DNA from: Acanthosoma haemorrhoidale
Lineage: Eukaryota > Arthropoda > Insecta > Hemiptera > Acanthosomatidae
DNA length: 64,000 nt
Assembly (NCBI GenBank): GCA_930367205.1
Contig: OV884014.1
Coordinates: forward strand, 118,737,768 to 118,801,767
Direction: 5' to 3'
In this document: positions 52,474 to 64,000 of the stretch, piece after piece
Layout of the letters: each line of letters opens with the position of its first letter
How positions within the stretch are numbered: the stretch's first letter is position 1
Program-made: the position numbers and the translations under genes
Notes under the pieces: generated by a model
Database searches by the model: none
What the model was told of the DNA's origin: nothing
What the model saw: the letters and a program-made list of their open reading frames with translations, nothing else

Positions 52474-55400
52474 AAAGTTACGAGTGAATATGACTTCAAA
52501 TGATGTCAAATATGATTGTGTGCCGTATCATTTGCACTTATTGTATCACGTGATACAATCGTATGATTGAAGTTACAGTGAATATACTATAAAATGATGT
52601 CGATTATGATAGTGTACCGCATCATTGGCACTCATTATATCACGTGATACTATCGTATGATTGAAGTCACGAGTGAATATAACATCAAATGATGCTAAAT
52701 ATGATTGTATAGTGTATCATTAGCACTCATTGTTTCACGTGATACGATCGTATGATTAAAGTTACGAGTAAATATAACATCAAATGATGTCGAATATGAT
52801 AATGTACCGTATCATTAGCACTCATATTATCACGTGATACGATCGTATAATGAAAGTTACGAGTGAATATAACATCAAATGATGTTGAATATGATTGTAT
52901 AATGTATCATTAGCACTCATTGTTTCACGTGATACGATCGTATGATTAAAGTTACGAGTAAATCTATCATCAAATGATGTCGAATATGATAGTGTACCTT
53001 ATCATTAGCACTCATTATATCACGTGATACGATCGTATAATGAAAGTTACGAGTAAATATACTATTAAATAATGTCGATTATGATAGTGTACCGCATCAT
53101 TGGCACTCATTATATCACGTGATACGATCGTATGATTGAAGTCACGAGTGAATATAACATCAAATGATGTCAATTATGATAGTGTTCCGTATCATAAGCA
53201 CTCATTGTATCACGTGATACGATCGTATGATGAAAGTTACAAGTAAATATACTATTAAATGATGTCGATTATAACAGTGTACCGTACCATTGGCACTCAT
53301 AGTATCACGTGTTACGATCGTATGATTGAAGTCACGAATGAATATAACCTCAAATGATGTCGATTATGATAGTGTACCGCATCATTAGCACACATTGTAT
53401 CACGTGGTACGATCGTATGATTAAAGTTACGAGTGTAGATAACATCAAATGATGTCGATTATAATAGTGTACCGTACCATTGGCACTCATAGTATCACGT
53501 GATACGATCGTATGATTGAAGTCAAGAGTGAATATAATATCAAATGATGTCAATTATGATAGTGTTCCGTATCATAAGCACACATTGTATCACGTGATAC
53601 GATCGTATGATGAAAGTTACAAGTAAATATACTATTAAATGATGTCGATTATGACAGTGTACCGTACCATTGGCACCCATAGTATCACGTGATACGATCG
53701 TATGATTGAAGTCACGAGTGAATATAATATCAAATGATGTCAATTATGATAGTGTACCGCATCATTGGCACTCATTATATCACTTGATACGATCGTATGA
53801 TTGAAGTCACGAGTGAATATATCATCAAATGATGTTGAATATGATTGTATAATGTGTTGTTGGCAAACATTGTATCACGTGATACGATCGTATGATTAAA
53901 GTTACGAGTGAATACAACATCAAATGATGTCGATTATGATAGTGTACCGCATCATTGGCAATCATTATATCACGTGATACGATCGTTTGATGAAAGTTAC
54001 GAGTGAATATAACATCAAATGATGTCGAATAGGATTGTATAATGTATCATTAGCACTCATTGTTTCACGTGATACGATCGTATGATTAAAGTTACGATTG
54101 GAGATACTAATAAATGATGTTGAATATAATAGTGCACCATATCATTAGCACTTATTGTATCATGTGATGCGATCGTATGATTAAAGTTACAAGTGAATAT
54201 AACATCAAATGATGTCGATTATAATAGTGTACCGCATCATTGGCACTCATTATATCACGTGTTACTATCGTATGATTGAAGTCACGAGTGAATATTACAT
54301 CAAATAATGCTAAATATGATTGTATATTGTAGCATTGACACTCATTGTATCACGAGATACGATCGTATGATTAAAGTCACGAGTGAATATAACATCAAAT
54401 GATGTTGAATATGATTGTATAATGTATCATTAGCACTCATTGTTTCACGTGATACGATCGTATGATTAAAGTTACGAGTGAATATACTATAAAATGATGT
54501 CGATTATGATAGTGTACCACATCATTGGCACTCATTATATCACGTGATACGATCGTATAATGAAAGTTACGAGTGAATATACTATAAAATGATGTCGATT
54601 ATGATAGTGTACCGCATCATTGGCACTCATTATATCACGTGATACTATCGTATGATTGAAGTCACGAGTGAATATAACATCAAATGATGCTAAATATGAT
54701 TGTATAGTGTATCATTAGCACTCATTGTTTCACGTGATACGATCGTATGATTAAAGTTACGAGTAAATATAACATCAAATGATGTCGAATATGATAATGT
54801 ACCGTATCATTAGCACTCATATTATCACGTGATACGATCGTATAATGAAAGTTACGAGTGAATATAACATCAAATGATGTTGAATATGATTGTATAATGT
54901 ATCATTAGCACTCATTGTTTCACGTGATACGATCGTATGATTAAAGTTACGAGTAAATCTATCATCAAATGATGTCGAATATGATAGTGTACCTTATCAT
55001 TGGCACTCATTATATCACGTGATACGATCGTATAATGAAAGTTACGAGTAAATATACTATTAAATAATGTCGATTATGATAGTGTACCGCATCATTGGCA
55101 CTCATTATATCACGTGATACGATCGTATGATTGAAGTCACGAGTGAATATAACATCAAATGATGTCAATTATGATAGTGTTCCGTATCATAAGCACTCAT
55201 TGTATCACGTGATACGATCGTATGATGAAAGTTACAAGTAAATATACTATTAAATGATGTCGATTATATCAGTGTACCGTACCATTGGCACTCATAGTAT
55301 CACGTGTTACGATCGTATGATTGAAGTCACGAATGAATATAACCTCAAATGATGTCGATTATGATAGTGTACCGCATCATTAGCACACATTGTATCACGT

Positions 55401-56569
55401 GGTACGATCGTATGATTAAAGTTACGAGTGAAGATAACATCAAATGATGTCGATTATAATAGTGTACCGTACCATTGGCACTCATAGTATCACGTGATAC
55501 GATCGTATGATTGAAGTCAAGAGTGAATATAATATCAAATGATGTCAATTATGATAGTGTTCCGTATCATAAGCACACATTGTATCACGTGATACGATCG
55601 TATGATGAAAGTTACAAGTAAATATACTATTAAATGATGTCGATTATGACAGTGTACCGTACCATTGGCACCCATAGTATCACGTGATACGATCGTATGA
55701 TTGAAGTCACGAGTGAATATAATATCAAATGATGTCAATTATGATAGTGTACCGCATCATTGGCACTCATTATATCACTTGATACGATCGTATGATTGAA
55801 GTCACGAGTGAATATATCATCAAATGATGTTGAATATGATTGTATAATGTGTTGTTGGCAAACATTGTATCACGTGATACGATCGTATGATTAAAGTTAC
55901 GAGTGAATACAACATCAAATGATGTCGATTATGATAGTGTACCGCATCATTGGCAATCATTATATCACGTGATACGATCGTTTGATGAAAGTTACGAGTG
56001 AATATAACATCAAATGATGTCGATTATGATAGTGTACCACATCATTGGCACTCATTATATCACGTGATACGATCGTATAATGAAAGTTACGAGTGAATAT
56101 AACATCAAATGATGTCGATTATAATAGTGTATCGCATCATTGGCACTCATTATATCACGTGATACTATCGTATGATTGAAGTCACGAGTGAATATAACAT
56201 CAAATAATGCTAAATATGATTGTATAGTGTAGCATTGACACTCATTGTATCACGAGATACGATCGTATGATTGAAGTCACGAGTGAATATAACATCAAAT
56301 AATGCTAAATAGGATTGTATAGTGTAGCATTGACACTCATAGTATCACGAGATACGATCGTATGATTAAAGTCACGAGTGAATATAACATCAAATGATGT
56401 TGAATATGATTGTATAATGTATCATTAGCACTCATTGTTTCACGTGATACGATCGTATGATTAAAGTTACGAGTGAATATACTAATAAATAATGTCGATT
56501 ATGATAGTGTACCGCATCATTGGCACTAATTGTATCACGTGATACGATCGTATGATCAAAGCTACGAGT
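52454..56569. repeat. Satellite A array, block A7 (duplicate of A5)
   Basis: This block has the same length as A5 (4,116 bp) and the same order of monomer variants at a constant offset of 9,311 bp. The 21-monomer tandem duplication is present here as 52578-54572 and 54573-56023. I saw no difference from A5 in the stretches compared, so identity is very high, though this was not computed. Confidence 0.94.
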
Positions 56570-57768
56570 TAACATAATAGGGCAGGAATTATTGTACCAG
56601 CTATGAATTACGCATTTTTGTAAAATTCTACTTTTTGACGATATTTTTCTTGTTTTGGTATGAGGAAATCATAATTGTTCAGGAGCTAACGTACCAGCTA
56701 TAAAATACTCTTATATGTAAAAATTTAACTTTTTGATGACATTTTCCTTGTTTTGGTATCAGGAGAACATAATAAGGCAGGAGCTAACGTACTAGCTGAG
56801 AAATACGCATTTTTGTAAAAATTTGAGTTTTCGACGATATTTTCCTTGTTTTGGTATCAGGAGAACATAATGGGGCAGGAGCTAACGTACTAACTATGAA
56901 ATACGCATTTTCGAAAAATTCGACTTTTTGACGATATTTTCCTTGATTTCGTATCAGGAGAACATAAAAGAGCAGGAGCTAACGTTCCAGCTATGAAATA
57001 CCCATTTTTTAAAAATTCGACTTTATGACGATATTTTCCTTGTTTTCCTATCAGGAGAACATAATGGGGCAGGAGCTGACGTACTAGCTATGAAATACGC
57101 ATTTTTAAAAAATTCAACTTTTTGACGATATTTTCCTGGTTTTCGTATCAGGAGAACATAATAGGGCAGGAGCTAACGTACCAGCTATGAAATACGCAAT
57201 TTTTGTAAAAATTTGAGTTTTCGACGATATTTTCCTTGTTTTGGTATCAGGAGAACATAATGGGGCAGGAGCTAACGTACTAGCTATGAAATACGCATTT
57301 TCGAAAAATTCGACTTTTTGACGATATTTTTCTTGATTTCGTATCAGGAGAACATAAAAGAGCAGGAGCTAACGTACTAGCTATGAAATACGCATTTTTA
57401 AAAAATTCAACTTTTTGACGATATTTTTCTCGTTTTCGTATCAGGAGAACATAATAGGGCAGGAGCTAACGTACTAGCTATGAAATACCTATTTTTAAAA
57501 AATTCAACTTTTTGACGATATTTTTCTCGTTTTCGTATCAGGAGAACATAATAGGGCAGGAGCTAACGTACCAGCTATGAAATACGCATTTTTGTAAAAA
57601 TTTGACTTTTGGACGATATTTTCCTTGTTTTGGTATCAGGAGAACATAATGGGACAGGAGCTAACGTACTAGCTCTAAATACGCATTTTTGTAAAAATTC
57701 GACTTTTTGACGTCATTTTTCTTATTTTGGTATCAGGAGAACATAAAGGGGCAAGAGCTAACGTACAA
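56570..57768. repeat. Satellite B array, block B7
   Basis: About 12.2 monomers (1,199 bp). It matches B5 unit for unit, including GCTATGAATTACGC, ACTAACTATG and GACTTTATGACG, but carries the five-monomer segment only once. It is either the ancestral form of B5 or a deletion derivative of it. Confidence 0.95.
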
Positions 57769-57788
57769 GATCATACGATCGTATGATC
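57769..57788. repeat. B7/A8 junction palindrome, perfect 20 bp
   Basis: GATCATACGATCGTATGATC, self-complementary, at the B7-to-A8 boundary. Confidence 0.95.
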
Positions 57789-60077
57789 AAAGTTACGAGT
57801 GAATATGTCATCAAATGATGTCAAATATGATAGTGTGCCGTATCATTTGCACTTATTGTATCACGTGATACAATCGTATGATTGAAGTTACAGTGAATAT
57901 ACTATTAAATAATGTCGATTATGACAGTGTACTGTAGCATTGGCACTCATTGTATCACGTGATACGATCGTATGATTGAAGTCATGAATGAATATAACAT
58001 CAAATGATGTCGAATATGATAATGAACCGCATCATTGGCAATCATTATATCACGTGATACCATCATATGATTGAAGTCACGAGTGAATATAACATCAAAT
58101 GATGTTGTATGATTGTATAATGTATCATTAGCACTCATTGTTTCACGTGATACGATCGTATGATTAAAGTTACAGGTGAATATAATATCAATTGATGTCG
58201 TATATAATAGCGCACCATATCATTAGCACTTATTGTATCATGTGATGTGATCGTATGATTAAAGTCACGAGTGAATATAACATCAAATAATGCTAAATAT
58301 GATTGTATAGTGTAGCATTGACACTCATTGTATCACGAGATTCGATCGTATGATTAAAGTCACGAGTGAATATACTATAAAATGATGTCGATTATGATAG
58401 TGTACCACATCATTGGCACTCATTATATCACGTGATACGATCGTATGATTGAAGTCACGAGTGAATATAATATTAAATGATGTTAATTATGATAGTGTTG
58501 CGTATCATAAGCACTCATTGTATCACGTGATACGATCGTATGATGAAAGTTACGAGTGAATATAACATCAAATGATGTCGAATAGGATTGTATAATGTAT
58601 CATTAGCACTTATTGTTTCACGTGATACGATCGTACGATTAAAGTTACGATTGGAGATACTAATAAATGATGTTGAATATAATAGTGCACCATATCATTA
58701 GCACTTATTGTATCATGTGATGCGATCGTATGATTAAAGTTACAAGTGAATATACTATAAAATGATGTCGATTATAATAGTGTACCGCATCATTGGCACT
58801 CATTATATCACGTGATACTATCGTATGATTGAAGTCACGAGTAAATATAACATCAAATGATGTTTAATATGATTGTATAATGTATCATTAGCACTCATTG
58901 TTTCACGTGATACGATCGTATGATCAAAGTTACAGGTGAATATAACATCAAATGATGTTTAATATAATTGTATAATGTATCATTAGCACTCATTGTTTCA
59001 CGTGATACGATCGTATGATTAAAGTTACAGGTGAATATAATATCAATTGATGTCGTATATAATAGCGCACCATATCATTAGCACTTATTGTATCATGTGA
59101 TGTGATCGTATGATTAAAGTCACGAGTGAATATAACATCAAATAATGCTAAATATGATTGTATAGTGTAGCATTGACACTCATTGTATCACGAGATTCGA
59201 TCGTATGATTAAAGTCACGAGTGAATATACTATAAAATGATGTCGATTATGATAGTGTACCACATCATTGGCACTCATTATATCACGTGATACGATCGTA
59301 TGATTGAAGTCACGAGTGAATATAATATTAAATGATGTTAATTATGATAGTGTTGCGTATCATAAGCACTCATTGTATCACGTGATACGATCGTATGATG
59401 AAAGTTACGAGTGAATATAACATCAAATGATGTCGAATAGGATTGTATAATGTATCATTAGCACTTATTGTTTCACGTGATACGATCGTACGATTAAAGT
59501 TACGATTGGAGATACTAATAAATGATGTTGAATATAATAGAGCACCATATCATTAGCACTAATTGTATCATGTGATGCGATCGTATGATTAAAGTTACAA
59601 GTGAATATACTATAAAATGATGTCGATTATAATAGTGTACCGCATCATTGGCACTCATTATATCACGTGATACTATCGTATGATTGAAGTCACGAGTAAA
59701 TATAACATCAAATGATGTTTAATATGATTGTATAATGTATCATTAGCACTCATTGTTTCACGTGATACGATCGTATGATCAAAGTTACAGGTGAATATAA
59801 CATCAAATGATGTTTAATATAATTGTATAATGTATCATTAGCACTCATTGTTTCACGTGATACGATCGTATGATCAAAGTTACAGGTGAATATAACATCA
59901 AATGATGTCGATTATGATAGTGTACCGCATCATTGGCACTCATTAAATCACGTGATACTATCGTATAATGAAAGGTACGAGTGAATATACTAATAAATGA
60001 TGTCGATTATGATAGTGTACCGCATCATTGGCACTAATTGTATCACGTGATACGATCGTATGATCAAAGCTACGAGT
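57769..60077. repeat. Satellite A array, block A8 (duplicate of A6)
   Basis: It has the same length as A6 (2,309 bp), aligned at an offset of 8,824 bp. The nine-monomer duplication recurs with markers at 58189 and 59044. Differences seen by eye are CACTCATTATATC near 58415 against CACTCACTATATC in A6 near 49591, and CACTCATTATATC near 59654 against CACTCGTTATATC near 50830. All other stretches compared were the same. Confidence 0.94.
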
Positions 60078-61567
60078 AAACATAATAGGGCAGGAATTAT
60101 TGTACCTGCTATGAAATACGCATTTTTGTAAAATTCTACTTTTTGACGATATTTTTCTTGTTTTGGTATGAGGAAATCATAATTGTTCAGGAGCTAACGT
60201 ACCAGCTATAAAATACTCTTATATGTAAAAATTTAACTTTTCGACGATATTTTCCTTGTTTTGGTATCAGGAGAACATAATGGGGCAGGAGCTAACGTAC
60301 TAGCTATGAAATACGCATTTTCGAAAAATTCGACTTTTTGACGATATTTTCCTTGATTTCGTATCAGGAGAACATAAAAGAGCAGGAGCTAACGTTCCAG
60401 CTATGAAATACCCATTTTTTAAAAATTCGACTTTTTGACGATATTTTCCTTGTTTTCGTATCAGGAGAACATAATGGGGAAGGAGCTGACGTACCAGCTA
60501 TGAAATACGCAATTTTTGTAAAAATTTGAGTTTTCGACGATATTTTCCTTGTTTTGGTATCAGGAGAACATAATGGGGCAGGAGCTAACGTACTAGCTAT
60601 GAAATACGCATTTTCGAAAAATTGGACTTTTTGACGATATTTTCTTTGATTTCGTATCAGGAGAACATAAAAGAGCAGGAGCTCACGTTCCAGCTATGAA
60701 ATACCCATTTTTTAAAAATTCGACTTTTTGACGATATTTTCCTTGATTTCGTATCAGGAGAACATAATAGGGTTGGAGCTAACGTACCAGCTATGAAATA
60801 CGCAATTTTTGTAAAAATTTGAGTTTTCGACGATATTTTCCTTGTTATGGTATCAGGAGAACATAATGGGGCAGGAGCTAACGTACTAGCTATGAAATAC
60901 GCATTTTCGAAAAATTCGACTTTTTGACGATATTTTCCTTGATTCCGTATCAGGAGAACATAAAAGAGCAGGAGCTAACGTTCCAACTATGAAATACCCA
61001 TTTTTTAAAAAATCGACTTTTTGACGATATTTTCCTTGTTTTCGTATCAGGAGAACATAATGGGGCAGGAGCTGACGTACTAGCTATGAAATACGCATTT
61101 ATTAAAAATTCGACTTTTTGACGATATTTTCCTGGTTTTCGTATCAGGAGAACATAATAGGGCAGGAGCTAACGTACCAGCTATGAGATACCTATTTTTT
61201 TAAAATTTGACTTTTTGACGATATTTTCCTGGTTTTTGTATCAGGAGACATAATGGGGCAGGAGCTAACGTACTAGCTATGAAATACGCATTTTTAAAAA
61301 ATTCAACTTTTTGACGATATTTTTCTCGTTTTCGTATCAGGAGAACATAATAGGGCAGGAGCTAACGTACCAGCTATGAAATACGCATTTTTGTAAAAAT
61401 TTGACTTTTGGACGATATTTTCCTTGTTTTGGTATCAGGAGAACATAATGGGACAGGAGCTAACGTACTAGCTCTAAATACGCATTTTTGTAAAAATTCG
61501 ACTTTTTGACGTCATTTTTCTTGTTTTGGTATCAGGAGAACATAAAGGGGCAAGAGCTAACGTACAA
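60078..61567. repeat. Satellite B array, block B8 (hybrid)
   Basis: About 15.2 monomers (1,490 bp). The left half follows B6 (GTACCTGC, GAAAAATTGGAC, GGAGCTCACG, GGGTTGGAGC). The right half instead ends like B5/B7 and B1 (TTTTTCTCGTTTTCG, TTTGACTTTTGGACG, GACGTCATTTTTC). It looks like a recombinant between the two B types of the super-repeat. A single-base deletion near 61247 gives GGAGACATAATGG, a marker shared only with B9. Confidence 0.93.
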
Positions 61568-61587
61568 GATCATACGATCGTATGATC
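61568..61587. repeat. B8/A9 junction palindrome, perfect 20 bp
   Basis: GATCATACGATCGTATGATC, self-complementary, at the B8-to-A9 boundary. Confidence 0.95.
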
Positions 61588-62454
61588 AAAGTTACGAGTG
61601 AATATGACATCAAATGATGTGAAATATGATAGTGTGCCGTATCATTTGCACTTATTGTATCACGTGATACAATCGTATGATTGAAGTCATGAGTGAATAT
61701 ACTATAAAATGATGTCGATTATGATAGCGCACCATATCATTAGCACTTATTGTATCATGTGATGTGATCGTATGATTGAAGTCACGAGTGAATATAACAT
61801 CAAATGATGTCGATTATGATAGTGTACCGCATCATTGGCACTCATTATATCACGTGATACAATCGTATGATTGAAGTGACGAGTGAATATAACATCAAAT
61901 GATGTTGAATATGATTGTATAATGTATCATTAGCACTCATTGTTTCACGTGATACGATCGTATGATTAAAGTTACAGGTGAATATAACATCAAATCATGT
62001 CGATTATGATAGTGTACCGCATCATTGGCACTCATTATATCACGTGATACTATCGTATGATTGAAGTCACGAGTGAATATAACATCAAATGATGCTAAAT
62101 ATGATTGTATAGTGTATCATTAGCACTCATTGTTTCACGTGATACGATCGTATGATTAAAGTTACGAGTAAATATAACATCAAATGATGTTTAATATGAT
62201 TGTATAATGTATCATTAGCACTCATTGTTTCACGTGATACGATCGTATGATTAAAGTTACAGGTGAATATAACATCAAATGATGTCGATTATGATAGTGT
62301 ACCGCATCATTGGCACTCATTAAATCACGTGATACTATCGTATAATGAAAGGTACGAGTGAATATACTAATAAATGATGTCGATTATGATAGTGTACCGC
62401 ATCATTGGCACTAATTGTATCACGTGATACGATCGTATGATCAAAGCTACGAGT
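61568..62454. repeat. Satellite A array, block A9 (shortest complete A block)
   Basis: Only about 9.3 monomers (887 bp, remainder 32). It opens with the junction palindrome and a GATGTGAAATATG unit, and ends with the same three units as A6 and A8 (CATTAAATCACGTG, GAAAGGTACGAG, CACTAATTGTATC). The middle of a longer A block appears to have been deleted in register. Confidence 0.95.
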
Positions 62455-63847
62455 AAACATAATAGGGCAGGAATTATTGTACCTGCTATGAAATACGCAT
62501 TTTTGTAAAATTCTACTTTTTGACGATATTTTTCTTGTTTTGGTATGAGGAAATCATAATTGTTCAGGAGCTAACGTACCAGCTATAAAATACTCTTATA
62601 TGTAAAAATTTAACTTTTCGACGATATTTTCCTTGTTTTGGTATCAGGAGAACATAATGGGGCAGGAGCTAACGTACTAGCTATGAAATACGCATTTTCG
62701 AAAAATTCGACTTTTTGACGATATTTTCCTTGATTTCGTATCAGGAGAACATAAAAGAGCAGGAGCTAACGTTCCAGCTATGAAATACCCATTTTTTAAA
62801 AATTCGACTTTTTGACGATATTTTCCTTGTTTTCGTATCAGGAGAACATAATGGGGAAGGAGCTGACGTACCAGCTATGAAATACGCAATTTTTGTAAAA
62901 ATTTGAGTTTTCGACGATATTTTCCTTGTTTTGGTATCAGGAGAACATAATGGGGCAGGAGCTAACGTACTAGCTATGAAATACGCATTTTCGAAAAATT
63001 GGACTTTTTGACGATATTTTCTTTGATTTCGTATCAGGAGAACATAAAAGAGCAGGAGCTCACGTTCCAGCTATGAAATACCCATTTTTTAAAAATTCGA
63101 CTTTTTGACGATATTTTCCTTGATTTCGTATCAGGAGAACATAATAGGGTTGGAGCTAACGTACCAGCTATGAAATACGCAATTTTTGTAAAAATTTGAG
63201 TTTTCGACGATATTTTCCTTGTTTTGGTATCAGGAGAACATAATGGGGCAGGAGCTAACGTACTAGCTATGAAATACGCATTTTCGAAAAATTCGACTTT
63301 TTGACGATATTTTCCTTGATTCCGTATCAGGAGAACATAAAAGAGCAGGAGCTAACGTTCCAACTATGAAATACGCATTTATTAAAAATTCGACTTTTTG
63401 ACGATATTTTCCTGGTTTTCGTATCAGGAGAACATAATAGGGCAGGAGCTAACGTACCAGCTATGAGATACCTATTTTTTTAAAATTTGACTTTTTGACG
63501 ATATTTTCCTGGTTTTTGTATCAGGAGACATAATGGGGCAGGAGCTAACGTACTAGCTATGAAATACGCATTTTTAAAAAATTCAACTTTTTGACGATAT
63601 TTTTCTCGTTTTCGTATCAGGAGAACATAATAGGGCAGGAGCTAACGTACCAGCTATGAAATACGCATTTTTGTAAAAATTTGACTTTTGGACGATATTT
63701 TCCTTGTTTTGGTATCAGGAGAACATAATGGGACAGGAGCTAACGTACTAGCTCTAAATACGCATTTTTGTAAAAATTCGACTTTTTGACGTCATTTTTC
63801 TTGTTTTGGTATCAGGAGAACATAAAGGGGCAAGAGCTAACGTACAA
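62455..63847. repeat. Satellite B array, block B9
   Basis: About 14.2 monomers (1,393 bp). It follows B8 at an offset of 2,377 bp, then at 2,280 bp after one monomer is lost near 63360, where GTTCCAACTATGAAATACGC fuses two units that are separate in B8. It carries the same GGAGACATAATGG deletion (near 63527) and the same terminal units. Confidence 0.95.
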
Positions 63848-63867
63848 GATCATACGATCGTATGATC
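63848..63867. repeat. B9/A10 junction palindrome, perfect 20 bp
   Basis: GATCATACGATCGTATGATC, self-complementary, the ninth and last copy in the window. Confidence 0.95.
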
Positions 63868-64000
63868 AAAGTTACGAGTGAATATGACATCAAATGATGT
63901 GAAATATGATAGTGTGCCGTATCATTTGCACTTATTGTATCACGTGATACAATCGTATGATTGAAGTCATGAGTGAATATACTATAAAATGATGTCGATT
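63848..64000. repeat. Satellite A array, block A10 (right end cut by window)
   Basis: The first 153 bp of another A block, starting with the junction palindrome and identical by eye to the start of A9. Confidence 0.93.

Larger units (their letters stand above)
52454..61567. repeat. Four-block super-repeat A7-B7-A8-B8, copy 2 (9,114 bp)
   Basis: This is the second copy of the four-block unit. Relative to copy 1 it lacks the 487-bp B5 expansion and has 290 bp more in its last B array: 9,311 - 487 + 290 = 9,114. After B7 the offset to copy 1 drops from 9,311 to 8,824 bp and stays there through A8. That is what a single internal length change predicts. Confidence 0.88.
61568..63847. repeat. Short composite unit A9+B9 (2,280 bp), next copy begins at 63848
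   Basis: A10 (63848-64000) repeats the first 153 bp of A9 with no difference seen by eye, including the rare GATGTGAAATATG and GTCATGAGTGAATATAC forms. B9 repeats B8 except for one missing monomer (97 bp). The right window edge therefore enters a second copy of this short composite, which probably continues beyond the window. Confidence 0.82.

Noticed and set aside
1..64000. Canonical CENP-B box
   Set aside because: I saw no CGGG core in either family; the best match has 7 of 9 essential bases and is reported only as a weak finding.
1..64000. tRNA, rRNA or other structured RNA genes
   Set aside because: The dyads are short and belong to the repeat unit; no cloverleaf, A/B box pair or rRNA-like stretch was seen.
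1..64000. Families A and B as diverged copies of one ancestor
   Set aside because: Only words of 4-6 bases are shared and they are not collinear. The similar period alone is not evidence of common descent, though a sensitive alignment could still overturn this.

Overview
The whole 64 kb window is tandemly repeated satellite DNA. I found no protein gene, RNA gene, transposon, CRISPR array or unique-sequence gap. The layout (monomers of about 95 bp, nested higher-order repeats, near-identical multi-kilobase duplications, no operon-like coding) points to a eukaryotic nuclear heterochromatic block such as a centromere, pericentromere, subtelomere or B chromosome. I do not recognise either satellite family and cannot name the species. 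CpG is not depleted (hand count in one A monomer: 6 observed against about 3.2 expected), which argues against long residence in heavily CpG-methylated chromatin.

Two families with no evident homology alternate head to tail, always in the same orientation. Family A (50,564 bp in total, 79% of the window) has a 95-bp monomer. Each monomer carries two overlapping dyads, TATCACGTGATA and ATACGATCGTAT, and an inverted repeat ACATCA-AA-TGATGT. Family B (13,436 bp) has a monomer of about 98 bp that is richer in T/A runs and contains AGCTAACGTACTAGCT and, in many copies, TTTTCGAAAA.

Layout: A1 1-15587, B1 15588-17281, A2 17282-21016, B2 21017-22907, A3 22908-26548, B3 26549-28240, A4 28241-41951, B4 41952-43142, A5 43143-47258, B5 47259-48944, A6 48945-51253, B6 51254-52453, A7 52454-56569, B7 56570-57768, A8 57769-60077, B8 60078-61567, A9 61568-62454, B9 62455-63847, A10 63848-64000. 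Both window edges cut A arrays.

There are several levels of order. (1) Monomers fall into recurrent sequence subtypes, some of which lack one or both dyads. (2) Subtypes are arranged in higher-order repeats (HORs): a 35-monomer, 3,324-bp HOR in A1; 15-30-monomer units in A4; 21-monomer (1,995 bp), 16-monomer (1,520 bp) and 9-monomer (855 bp) tandem duplications elsewhere; and dimer/trimer patterns in B2. (3) A and B blocks form composite units. The largest pair is a four-block A-B-A-B unit of 9,311 bp (43143-52453), repeated as 9,114 bp (52454-61567). (4) All nine A-to-B and all nine B-to-A boundaries are essentially the same two junctions. Every complete A block has length 29-32 modulo 95, so blocks have grown and shrunk by whole monomers in register while their edges stayed fixed. 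Every B-to-A boundary carries the same perfect 20-bp palindrome.

The strongest candidate for something biologically notable is this phase-locked two-satellite composite, with dense short dyads in every A unit and a lengthened palindrome at each boundary. A centromeric or other protein-binding role is an inference, not something the sequence proves. Identities quoted are by eye; no alignment was run.
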